Positions 1-8,898 of a stretch of 44,238 bases of DNA are shown here, piece by piece. The notes below the pieces were generated by a model that was not told the DNA's origin, searched no databases, and was given only the letters and a program-made list of their open reading frames with translations. Every line of letters begins with the position of its first letter. The stretch's first letter is position 1. Source of the DNA: Sporanaerobium hydrogeniformans (lineage in GTDB: Bacteria; Bacillota; Clostridia; Lachnospirales; Cellulosilyticaceae). The stretch lies in assembly GCF_002735925.1 (NCBI RefSeq), contig NZ_PEDL01000022.1:1-44238 (forward strand). The letters run 5' to 3'. The translations under genes and the position numbers were made by a program.

Positions 1-3000
1 AGGGAGTGTTCCTCCACCGGATGATGAGCTACCGCTTGAGCCTGAACCACCTCCGCCTGAAGAAGTAGCTTTAACTGTTACTTCCGTCCTAGCACGAAGT
101 GTTGTCCCTTCTACTGTTCCTTCTACAATGAATGTACCTGCTTGTGCATATTTTTCTGCTAAAATAGTATCCCATACTACATTTACCATGGCTTTTGTGG
201 TATCGCTATAGGTTGCTTCAACTTGCAGCGGTAATTGAGGTTTTGTACCCACTACTGTAGTTACTTGCACATTTTTTAGTTCTGTAATTGTAGGCGTTAT
301 AACAGATCCTGCACTTACAGTAATGGTAGCTGTTACCGTTCTTACCTCTCCTTGTGTATTTCCCTTTGGAATGCCTAGATAGGGTCTACCATTTGTATCC
401 CAATAGATTTTTTGTGCATAGGCATGTCTACCTGAATCATAAAGGGGTTCATAACTACCACTAACTAATTTCTTCTCTGGACGTCCATGATAGATTAAGA
501 TATCTTCTGTACCATCTTCTGATACAGTAAAGCTACTGTGTCCTGGTCCGTAAATTCCCGTATCTGGATTACTTATTAATACTGGATAACGTGTCTTTTC
601 CCATGAATTAGCATCCAATAAATTACTGTCTTCTGATGCTGTCAAAAATCCTACTGCATAGTTAGCATCTGTAGCACTTGCTGAATAAGAAACATATATA
701 TTGCCATTTCGCTTGATAACAGATGGCCCTTCATTAACACGATAGCCTTTAATCTCCCAACTATATGTAGGCACTGCAATACATACTGCTGAAGTTTTAA
801 GTGTATAAGGATTTTCCATCTCTGCAATATATAGATTAGAGTTAGGATTGTTTTGTGCCCAAATTAAATAACTTCTACCATTATGTTCAAAATAAGTATG
901 ATCTAATGAAAAACCACTAAAAGCTAATGTATCTCCAGCTGCTGCTTTAACACGTTCAGGGTTTTTCCATCCATCTGTCATAGGATCTTGTCCTTCACAC
1001 TCTATAACATGAGGACGTATTGCCCACTGATCTGTTGAAGAAATTGTTTGAGTATAATAGATATACCATTTTCCATTAATATAGTGAATTTCTGGTGCCC
1101 AAATATGTGGACTCCTTGTTCCTTGTAATGGCTCCATACTATAAACTACTTTTTCTTCAGCTGTATTTAATCCTTCTATTGTCTTAGCTCTTCTTAAAAC
1201 CAGCTTAATATATTGATACTTACCATCGTTATTATGGATAGAATCTGTATAAGAGGCTGTGAAATAATAATAGCCATCTGTATGTTTGTATACCCAAGGA
1301 TCTGCACGATCTGGAATCTTCACATTTTGATACTCATGGGTATTCACTGTACCTTTTACCTCAAAAGTTCCTTCTTTAGCATATTTTGAAGCATCTACTT
1401 GCTCCCATTTCACATTCATCTTATCTTTCATGCCCATGCTATAAGTCACATCTACTTTGTTAGGTAAAATAGGTGCTTGCCCTACTTGAGTACTAATACT
1501 TACTTTATCTTGTAAGCTTTGAATCGTTACTGCTTCTGGCTCATGTAAATATGTCTTAATACCGTCTTTGATTTCTTTTTGTGTTAAGGCTCTTTCTTGA
1601 ATACTAAATTCATCAACTGCTCCTTTAAAATAAGGATCGGGATATTTTGACTTTCCAATATAATTCATAGAATGACTTAATTGACTAGGTGTTACACGCA
1701 TATTCTCATTTCTTGCTATTTCCTCACCATTCATATAAATAATACAAGTTGTTCCTTCAAAGGTAATAGCAAGGTGTGCCCAATCACCTAATGGTAGTCT
1801 AAAGTTATCTACTGCATAAACAGTATCTTCTACACTTCCCACTACAAGGTGAAGCCCTATAGAATTCTTTTTACCACCAGGTGAACCATAGGAAGTGAAA
1901 AACATATTATCTCCAGCACCTGTGCCAAAATCAAAGATTCTTGCCCACCTATTATCTGCATCTGGTTTTACCCACATTTGAATAGTCATATTCGTCATAT
2001 CTTGAATAATATTATCAGGTAATACAATATAACCATCACTTCCATTTAAGTAAGCTGCACCTTCCTTGATACCCTGTGTCCAAGTTACTCCGCCTTTTAA
2101 CTGTGCATCTGCTTTATTTTCTAAGGTATCTTGTGCAGTTATTCCATGTGTCTCATCTAATTTATAAAGTGCTTCATTACCTGCTAAAACAACTTCTACA
2201 TTACAAACTGCTGTTTTTCCTTCATTTAAAGTCGTTACAACAATTTGTGTAGTTCCTATACCTACCCCATGTACTATTCCATTCTCATCTACTTTAGCCA
2301 CATTAGGATCTAATGATTCCCATTTAACTGCTTTTAAAGTTGCATTAGTAGGTTCTACTGTAGCTACTAATGTCCTTTCTTTCCCTACTTTTAATTCTAG
2401 TTGTGTTGTATTAAGCGTAACATTGGTAACCGGTACAGATACGTTGGTTGCTGGATTTACGGTAACCTTACAGGTAGCCATATAGCCCCCATCTTTTGTT
2501 TTTACTGTAATAGTTGCTTGTCCTTCTTTTAGACAAGATAACTTACCATTTTCTACTGTTACTATTGTAGCATCACTTGATTCCCAATTAACTTCTTGAT
2601 TATCCGCTGTTTCTGGCATAACTGTAGCTTCTAATTCTGTAACCTGCCCTACTTGTACACTTAAAGATGCCGGCAAGTTAACACCTGTTACTAACTCAAC
2701 CCTCTCAGGTGATTCTACTGGAATATGAGCTTGTAATCTTGCATATTCAGAAGCTGTTAGTGGTAAGATCGTACCATGTCGTGGTGCGGGTGAAGGCATC
2801 TTTTTATCCGTACTTGGTACTTCGATCCATTCACCTGTACCTAAATCCGTTGTATAGAAAGGTATATACCCTCTACCACCAAACTCATCTACAAACAAAT
2901 ACCACTTATCTTCTAAATTATCTTTAAAGGTCAAAGGTCCTTCAACCCATTTCACACCTTTTTTGACAAAGTCATTTGGAGTTCGTGTAAAGTCATTTGC

Positions 3001-6000
3001 AAAGATAGAACTTCCTACCTCTTGGAAAATCATTTTTCCTTCTTTAGATTGGCCTGGATTTGTCCCATTATCTCTCTCATCTTTTGTAAAGCGATATACC
3101 TTACCATTATTTTTAATCATAACCGTATCAATAACAGAATACCCTGGATTAAAGTATTCTTTCGCAGGTGAAAAGGTATAAAAATCTCTTGTTGTTGTAT
3201 ACATAATGCGGTGATGAGGGCTACCTGACTTACTTTCATCTGCATAGATTTTGGATGCCCAATACACCACATACTCCCCTTTATCATCATCATAGATGAT
3301 TTCAGGTGCCCAGGTACAACCTGCAAGCTCTGGAGAAACTTCCATTAATCTTTGTTTAGACCAGTTCACTAAATCACTAGATTCCCAGACAAAGATACTT
3401 CTACTACCATTTGTTTGAGCTGCTCCCCATCCTTTTCCTGCTGCAATTTGTAAGTCCGTAGCAATAAGATAGAATTTATCACCCTCTGGAGAACGTACAA
3501 TAACTGGGTCACGTAATCCTTCTTCTCCTAACTTTGCTGTCAAAACAGGCTTCGCATCATTCATTGCTTGCCATTTCAAAGGTGTATTCCCTTCACTTAA
3601 AGCAAAAAACATTTGCTCCTGCCCTTTTCCATCTCCAATGAAATAAGTAAATAAATAGCCTTCTAAATCTTCTTGTTTTGGAAGTTCCCTTACAATCACT
3701 GAAAATTCACGGGTATCCGTAATTGCTTCATGTTTAATGGTGGCTGTTAATGTAACCGTTTTGTCCCCATCTCCATGGTTCGGTCTTGTTACCTCTCCTG
3801 TAGGTGTAATAAGACTGGGTGAAGATTCCCAAGTAATGGTTGAACCATTTTCACCTATTGTAGGTAATGTCATATTTCCTCTTAAGTCATCTAAATTGTA
3901 TAAAGTAATAGCTTCTTTATCTAAAGCAACTATTTGTGTACTGCTAGGTGCCTTTATAACCTTTACTATAAATTGCTTTGTCGCTGTTTTTTCACCATCC
4001 GTAATCGTTGCTGTTAAAACTACTTCTGCGTCTGCTGCATTACTAGCAGGTCTCATTACTTTACCATCGTTTCCAATAACAGCTATATTACTAGATGCCC
4101 AAGTAATTGTAGTGCCATATTCTCCTTGAGTAGGAAGTTTAAGGTCTGCTTTAACAGCACTTATATCTCCTAAAGATAAGCTATCTACATCCTTTTGGAA
4201 ACCAAGTGCTTTATTAGCTGCACTGATTTTCTGAAGCTCTGCATCTGTTAATGTACGATTATAAACGGTAAAGTCACTTACTTTCCCTTTAACGTAATTA
4301 TCTGATACATAAGGAGCTCTACCAATAAAGTTCTTTGTATTAATAATGTCGCTTGCTAAATAACCTACGTCTGCAGTTTCTCCTAGTTTAACACCATCAA
4401 TATATATTCTGCCCACTTTGCCTTCTTGAGAGTAAGCAATTGTTTTCCAGATACCCCTTGGAAGAGGAGAACTTGCAGTGGTGTTTTTTTCACCACTCCA
4501 ACGTGTTTTTGTAACGGCTACTCTATAATTACCGCTTCCATCTTGAAGGAAGCCTAAGTAATTGGCGTTGCCATCGCTGTTAGGGTCTGTAGAAGAACCA
4601 AAGTTAAAAATCCAAAATGGATTTTTACTCTCTGGACTTATATAGACATGTGCTGTTATAGTTACATTATTTAAACCGTTTAAAATATTTTGTGGTAACT
4701 CTATGTAGTCATCTTTCCCATCTAGGACAACACCACCTCCTGGTAACCATTGTGCTCCATTTTTAAGAATAGCATTTCCAAGACTACCTGCTGAACTACT
4801 TGCCTCTGTTCCAGTTCCTTCATCAAAGGTATAATGTACAACCCTATCGTTGGCTACTGTAACATTCACTTCATAGTCTTTGCCATCATAAGTCACCTTA
4901 ATCTTAGTACTACCTAATGCAACTGCAGTGACTACACCTTCAGCATTAACTGTAGCTACACTTTCATCTAATGAAGAATAGGTTGCTTCACTTGTTACAT
5001 CTATCGTAGATGTATCTTCATTTTCTCTAGTTACTTTAGTAGCATGTGTTTTTCCTGTGTTTAGTGTATAGGCTGTCTCATCTAATCTAATCGCATAGCT
5101 TGTCTCTGAAGGAATGACTCTTAATGATGAACTATATTGAGATTCCTCTTCGTTTGTATACGTCATCTTATAGTAATAAGGCGTTCCTTGTGTTACATTT
5201 GTATCTTCATAGTTAGATGCTGCTCCGTTATAAACCTCTTTATAATCGCTATCATTATTTTCGGCTCGATATAATGTATAGCTTGTAGCACCTGTTATAT
5301 CTGACCAGTCTAAAGTAACAGAAGACGCTGTTTTTGCTGTACAACTCAAAGCTTCAGTATTTACTGGAATACTCTTTGCCCTATATTCACTAACATACAT
5401 ACTTCCCCAGTTACTTCTTAAACCTACTTTCCCAGAAGTATAAGTACTATTGACTACATTAATAATCTTCTCACCGTCTAGATAGCAATTAATTGTACTG
5501 CCATTAAAAGCTATTTTAAATGTATACCATTGATTGGCGTTTAATTGTTTTGAATAAGATTTCAATGTTGTTGTTCCACTTGCTGTTACTACTTCTAACC
5601 CGATAGTTTTTGTACCAGGATTATAAGTCATTTGATAATATTTACTACTATCTGCTTGCACACGCCCTCTTAGGTTAATCCATGAATCACCTGTAGGCAT
5701 GTATACTTTTGTTTCAATTGTATAATCTGACCAGGCTGTATCTCCTACCGTTAAATAGCCCTCGCTCGCTTTACGTTCATAAAAAAGTGCATCTTTCTCC
5801 GTTTCTGTAGGATTTTTCTTTAAACTCCATTCTGCATCCCAAGTTCCTGCATTAATAGACCATGCTTGGCTAGTGGTTTGAGGATTTTGGAATGTATCTT
5901 CAAAGAGTAAGATAGACGAACTTGCCCATACATTAACTGGCGTCAATCCTAAAAATGTACTCATTAGTACAGTTAAAGATAATAAAAGCGAAAGTGATTT

Positions 6001-6018
6001 CTTCCTTATATTTTTCAT
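1..6018 (-). CDS. Secreted multidomain arabinan-active enzyme with two GH43 domains (C-terminus outside window)
   Basis: The frame is open from an ATG at 6018 (AAGGAGGTAA just upstream) to base 1, 2,006 codons with no stop, so the C-terminus is missing. A signal peptide covers about residues 1-32. Then come a concanavalin-like (DUF1080/LamG-type) domain (about 32-210), fibronectin type III (212-303), Big_2 (305-390), a LamG domain (393-597), two Ig-like repeats (607-777), GH43 domain 1 (780-1100), two Big_2-like domains, a second LamG, an Ig-like domain, GH43 domain 2 (about 1565-1890), another Ig-like domain and a Gly/Ser linker at the edge. Each GH43 keeps the three expected acidic residues: D837, D964, E1026 (EGP motif) and D1573 (ADPW), D1706, E1763 (EGP). 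GH43 enzymes include arabinofuranosidases, arabinanases and xylosidases. Domain 2 looks like an exo-arabinofuranosidase, but the exact subfamily of either domain is inferred. A surface anchor may follow the linker outside the window. Confidence 0.9.
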   Translation of the reverse strand, partial: MKNIRKKSLSLLLSLTVLMSTFLGLTPVNVWASSSILLFEDTFQNPQTTSQAWSINAGTWDAEWSLKKNPTETEKDALFYERKASEGYLTVGDTAWSDYTIETKVYMPTGDSWINLRGRVQADSSKYYQMTYNPGTKTIGLEVVTASGTTTLKSYSKQLNANQWYTFKIAFNGSTINCYLDGEKIINVVNSTYTSGKVGLRSNWGSMYVSEYRAKSIPVNTEALSCTAKTASSVTLDWSDITGATSYTLYRAENNDSDYKEVYNGAASNYEDTNVTQGTPYYYKMTYTNEEESQYSSSLRVIPSETSYAIRLDETAYTLNTGKTHATKVTRENEDTSTIDVTSEATYSSLDESVATVNAEGVVTAVALGSTKIKVTYDGKDYEVNVTVANDRVVHYTFDEGTGTEASSSAGSLGNAILKNGAQWLPGGGVVLDGKDDYIELPQNILNGLNNVTITAHVYISPESKNPFWIFNFGSSTDPNSDGNANYLGFLQDGSGNYRVAVTKTRWSGEKNTTASSPLPRGIWKTIAYSQEGKVGRIYIDGVKLGETADVGYLASDIINTKNFIGRAPYVSDNYVKGKVSDFTVYNRTLTDAELQKISAANKALGFQKDVDSLSLGDISAVKADLKLPTQGEYGTTITWASSNIAVIGNDGKVMRPASNAADAEVVLTATITDGEKTATKQFIVKVIKAPSSTQIVALDKEAITLYNLDDLRGNMTLPTIGENGSTITWESSPSLITPTGEVTRPNHGDGDKTVTLTATIKHEAITDTREFSVIVRELPKQEDLEGYLFTYFIGDGKGQEQMFFALSEGNTPLKWQAMNDAKPVLTAKLGEEGLRDPVIVRSPEGDKFYLIATDLQIAAGKGWGAAQTNGSRSIFVWESSDLVNWSKQRLMEVSPELAGCTWAPEIIYDDDKGEYVVYWASKIYADESKSGSPHHRIMYTTTRDFYTFSPAKEYFNPGYSVIDTVMIKNNGKVYRFTKDERDNGTNPGQSKEGKMIFQEVGSSIFANDFTRTPNDFVKKGVKWVEGPLTFKDNLEDKWYLFVDEFGGRGYIPFYTTDLGTGEWIEVPSTDKKMPSPAPRHGTILPLTASEYARLQAHIPVESPERVELVTGVNLPASLSVQVGQVTELEATVMPETADNQEVNWESSDATIVTVENGKLSCLKEGQATITVKTKDGGYMATCKVTVNPATNVSVPVTNVTLNTTQLELKVGKERTLVATVEPTNATLKAVKWESLDPNVAKVDENGIVHGVGIGTTQIVVTTLNEGKTAVCNVEVVLAGNEALYKLDETHGITAQDTLENKADAQLKGGVTWTQGIKEGAAYLNGSDGYIVLPDNIIQDMTNMTIQMWVKPDADNRWARIFDFGTGAGDNMFFTSYGSPGGKKNSIGLHLVVGSVEDTVYAVDNFRLPLGDWAHLAITFEGTTCIIYMNGEEIARNENMRVTPSQLSHSMNYIGKSKYPDPYFKGAVDEFSIQERALTQKEIKDGIKTYLHEPEAVTIQSLQDKVSISTQVGQAPILPNKVDVTYSMGMKDKMNVKWEQVDASKYAKEGTFEVKGTVNTHEYQNVKIPDRADPWVYKHTDGYYYFTASYTDSIHNNDGKYQYIKLVLRRAKTIEGLNTAEEKVVYSMEPLQGTRSPHIWAPEIHYINGKWYIYYTQTISSTDQWAIRPHVIECEGQDPMTDGWKNPERVKAAAGDTLAFSGFSLDHTYFEHNGRSYLIWAQNNPNSNLYIAEMENPYTLKTSAVCIAVPTYSWEIKGYRVNEGPSVIKRNGNIYVSYSASATDANYAVGFLTASEDSNLLDANSWEKTRYPVLISNPDTGIYGPGHSSFTVSEDGTEDILIYHGRPEKKLVSGSYEPLYDSGRHAYAQKIYWDTNGRPYLGIPKGNTQGEVRTVTATITVSAGSVITPTITELKNVQVTTVVGTKPQLPLQVEATYSDTTKAMVNVVWDTILAEKYAQAGTFIVEGTVEGTTLRARTEVTVKATSSGGGGSGSSGSSSSGGGTLP

Positions 6019-6085
6019 CTTTACCTCCTTATAAACTAGTTTTTATATTGCTCTCACTTTTTTAAAATTATTAACATAAGGAAAA

Positions 6086-6125
6086 TGCGAACCGTGAAAC
6101 CTTATGGATGGTTCCGTGGTTCGCA
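6086..6125 (-). terminator. Hairpin between sugar-binding lipoprotein and GH43 gene
   Basis: Arms at 6086-6101 and 6110-6125 pair with few mismatches (TGCGAACC core against GGTTCGCA). On the minus strand the hairpin is followed by TTTTCC. It lies 3' of the binding-protein gene and 67 bp upstream of the GH43 start, so it probably terminates or attenuates transcription between them. I see no clear separate promoter for the GH43 gene, so partial read-through is possible. Confidence 0.6.
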
Positions 6126-6159
6126 CTTTTTATGTTCTAAACCTATTTATATATTATTT

Positions 6160-7224
6160 TTAATATTGACGTTGTGGCATAATTTCTGCTGCTGTTTCTG
6201 CTGGATATACGCCTTCTTCTACATATTGAATTTTTTCTACTGTTTTGCCTTCCATAATAGCTTTTGCAAGCTCTGCAACGCGTGGACCATGAAGTGGGTT
6301 ACACTCTACAGATACGTTCATATCGCCAGCAATCATTGATTCAAAAGCTGCTTTAACTGCATCAAAAGATACGATAATAACATCTTTAGCTGGAACTTTA
6401 CCTACCGCTTTAAGAGCATCGATTGCACCAAAAGCCATGTTATCATTTTGAGCGATTAAGATATCAATTTTTTCTCCTGATTTAAGGAAAGATTCCATAA
6501 CCTCTTGACCTTTAGCTTGTGTAAATTCACCAGTTTGTTCAAGAACAATTTTGTAATTGCTATATTTAGATAATTCGTCTCTTACACCTTTTGTACGACC
6601 AATTTCAGCTGAAGAACCGATAGTTCCTTGAAGTACTGCTACATTAAGATTTTCACTACCTCTTCCAAGACCATTCATGTATTCTGTTAACCATTTTACA
6701 GCATCTACACCTTCTTGATAGAAGTCAGATCCTACCCAGCAAGTATAAAGAGATTGGTCTGTTACATTAATCATACGGTCTACGATAATAACTGGGATAC
6801 CTGCATCTTTTGCTTCACCAAGCACTGTTTCCCAACCTGTTTCTGTAACAGGAGCGATAACAATCACATCTACTTCTTGAGAGATGAAGTCACGTACTGC
6901 TTTAATTTGATTTTCTTGTTTTTGTTGTGCATCTGCAAAGATAAGTTTAAAGCCATTTGCTTCTGAAAGTGTTTCCTTCATAGAGTTCGTATTGGCTACA
7001 CGCCAGTCAGATTCTGCACCTACTTGAGAGAAACCAACTGTAATTAAATCATTCGCTGGTGCTTCTTCTTTTGCTTCTTCCTGTGCTGGTGTCTCTGCTG
7101 GTTTTGCTGCTTCAGTTTGTGCAGGTGCTGCTGATTCTTTAGGAGCACTAGCTCCTCCACCACACCCTACTAACATGGTGCCTAACATTGCTGCCCCTAA
7201 TAAAATACTAAATAACTTTTTCAT
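6160..7224 (-). CDS. YtfQ-like sugar-binding lipoprotein (Peripla_BP_4), probably a sensor component
   Basis: A 354-residue lipoprotein with a lipobox LVGC near residues 18-21 and an Ala/Pro/Glu-rich linker to about residue 58. The mature part closely follows the galactofuranose-binding protein YtfQ of E. coli: VGFSQVG, the DAQQKQENQIKAVR segment, IAPVTETGW and the QGTIGSS stretch. The start is supported by AAGGGGGT seven bases upstream of the ATG. No ATPase or permease of the YtfRT/YjfF type is present. Instead it is the last gene after a response regulator and a histidine kinase on the same strand. In Geobacillus stearothermophilus a similar trio (AraP-AraS-AraT) senses L-arabinose extracellularly. 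A sensing role is therefore inferred; a binding protein for transporter genes elsewhere is the alternative. Confidence 0.85.
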   Translation of the reverse strand: MKKLFSILLGAAMLGTMLVGCGGGASAPKESAAPAQTEAAKPAETPAQEEAKEEAPANDLITVGFSQVGAESDWRVANTNSMKETLSEANGFKLIFADAQQKQENQIKAVRDFISQEVDVIVIAPVTETGWETVLGEAKDAGIPVIIVDRMINVTDQSLYTCWVGSDFYQEGVDAVKWLTEYMNGLGRGSENLNVAVLQGTIGSSAEIGRTKGVRDELSKYSNYKIVLEQTGEFTQAKGQEVMESFLKSGEKIDILIAQNDNMAFGAIDALKAVGKVPAKDVIIVSFDAVKAAFESMIAGDMNVSVECNPLHGPRVAELAKAIMEGKTVEKIQYVEEGVYPAETAAEIMPQRQY

Positions 7225-7400
7225 TTTTTTACCCCCTTAATGATTTTTAATAGCTGAGTAAGTATTGTTTATACTGTTATTATAGAAAAGTTTATCTTAA
7301 CTTAATACAGACTATATTTTGAATAATTTTGAATTATTTATTGAGTTATCTATTTATTGTGGTTATATTGTCCAAAAAGTTTGTTTTTTTATTATAAAAG

Positions 7401-8879
7401 TTATATTATTTTAGAGCTTATCTTTTTTTCTTCCAAATCCTTTTCTAAAGGTTTCATAGGAAGATGGACAACAACCGTCGTCCCCACATTGTACTCGCTT
7501 TCAATCCTAAGTCCATACTCTTTACCATAATTTAGACGTATCCTTTCATTGACATTAGCTAATCCAAAACCTGTATCTAACGTTACAGGTCCTTCCTTTT
7601 TTATACTTTTTCTAATTTTATCTAAGGTTTCCTGCGTCATACCAATGCCATTATCTTTTACCGTCAGTAAAATGGCTTGATTGCTATATTCGCCTTCTAC
7701 ACTAATTTTACCTTTTCCTCTTTTTTGTTTAATGCCATGATAAAGAGCATTTTCTACAATAGGTTGCAAAGTAAGCTTAAGTATTGGAAATTCACTTAAC
7801 TCTTGTGGAATATTGATTTCATATTCTAAAATATCTGCATATCTAAACTGCTGAATTTGTAAATAGCTTCTTATATGACTTTCCTCTTCTTTTAAGGTAA
7901 TGTAATCCCGTCCCTTACTTAAACTTACTCTAAAAAACTCTGATAATGCAGAAACCAAATCAACAACTTCTTCACTTTGCCCATCTTCTGCCATCCAACT
8001 AATGGCATCTAAGGTATTGTAGAGGAAATGAGGGTTAATCTGAGCTTGTAAAAGCTTTAATTCTGCTAGCCTTAGAGTATTTTGTTTACTTTTAATGTTG
8101 TCTACTAACTTATTAATCTTAACAAGCATATTATTAAAACTACTTTCTAAGGTAGCAATTTCATCCCCTCCCCCCTTAATTTTCTGCATGGTAAAATCTC
8201 CAGTTCCTACTTGCTTTGTAATTTCACATAAATGCCTAATTGGTTTTGAAATACTATCAGAGATCACAATAACTAACGCCCATGTTACCCCTAATACCAC
8301 CATCAAAATACAGAAAACCACCTTGAGCGTCGTATGAATATCTGTCTCAACAGCTTTTCTTACCTTTTCAAGTTCTAAGGCTTCATAATACATATATTCC
8401 CGAATTTCTTCTGTAATTAATTTGGTTAAAACATAAATATCATTATCTAAGATAGACATATTTTCATCATAGTGCCCTGTTTCTTTACAATTATTGATCA
8501 ATTTGTAAATACTCTTTTCAAGAATTACTAGATTACGTTGAGCCATCCTTACTTGCTTTTTATTACTTTCTAAGGCAGTACCTTCCTTGAGCTGTTCCAG
8601 ATAGTCATCCATTTCCTGTAAAATTTGCTCTATGTTAGAGTTTTCGTATTCATCTGAACCAATAGCAATACGATACATCGTATAATCAATTTGCTCTTTA
8701 AACCGCATATCAAACTCACTAGCAATCATGACATCATTAACAATGGGCGTATATTTATCCGTATAAGTGCTTAGCTTGATAATAAGATAAATGACCATAC
8801 ACATCATAGGTATCAGCATAAAAAACATAAACAGTTTTAACTTAGTTCGTAAGGATATGTTAGTAAACTTCTCCTTCAT
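7401..8879 (-). CDS. YesM/LytS-type sensor histidine kinase
   Basis: A 492-residue membrane kinase. TM1 is at residues 16-36, an extracytoplasmic helical region of about 150 residues follows, TM2 is at about 187-208 and a HAMP domain at about 210-262. The phosphoacceptor region has the His_kinase signature QAQINPHFLYNTLD (PF06580). The ATPase shows the N-box ENALYHG, DNGIGM and GFGLANV. AAGGGGGACATT precedes the ATG. It lies 19 bp after the response regulator gene and 176 bp before the sugar-binding lipoprotein gene, and probably forms one transcript with them. The extracellular part has no obvious sugar-binding fold, which suits signalling through the lipoprotein as in AraPST. That link is an inference from gene order. 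Confidence 0.9.
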   Translation of the reverse strand: MKEKFTNISLRTKLKLFMFFMLIPMMCMVIYLIIKLSTYTDKYTPIVNDVMIASEFDMRFKEQIDYTMYRIAIGSDEYENSNIEQILQEMDDYLEQLKEGTALESNKKQVRMAQRNLVILEKSIYKLINNCKETGHYDENMSILDNDIYVLTKLITEEIREYMYYEALELEKVRKAVETDIHTTLKVVFCILMVVLGVTWALVIVISDSISKPIRHLCEITKQVGTGDFTMQKIKGGGDEIATLESSFNNMLVKINKLVDNIKSKQNTLRLAELKLLQAQINPHFLYNTLDAISWMAEDGQSEEVVDLVSALSEFFRVSLSKGRDYITLKEEESHIRSYLQIQQFRYADILEYEINIPQELSEFPILKLTLQPIVENALYHGIKQKRGKGKISVEGEYSNQAILLTVKDNGIGMTQETLDKIRKSIKKEGPVTLDTGFGLANVNERIRLNYGKEYGLRIESEYNVGTTVVVHLPMKPLEKDLEEKKISSKII

Positions 8880-8898
8880 AATGTCCCCCTTTATTTTT

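Noticed and set aside
1-60. Gly/Ser-rich repeat at the left edge as a tandem repeat element
   Set aside because: It is the in-frame inter-domain linker of the GH43 protein, comparable to the Ser/Gly linker in the S-layer enzyme at about 19190-19240.
2709-4129. Several open frames of 60-130 codons on the plus strand opposite the GH43 gene
   Set aside because: They lie antisense to a continuous 2,006-codon frame with clear domains, have no ribosome binding sites and resemble no protein family.
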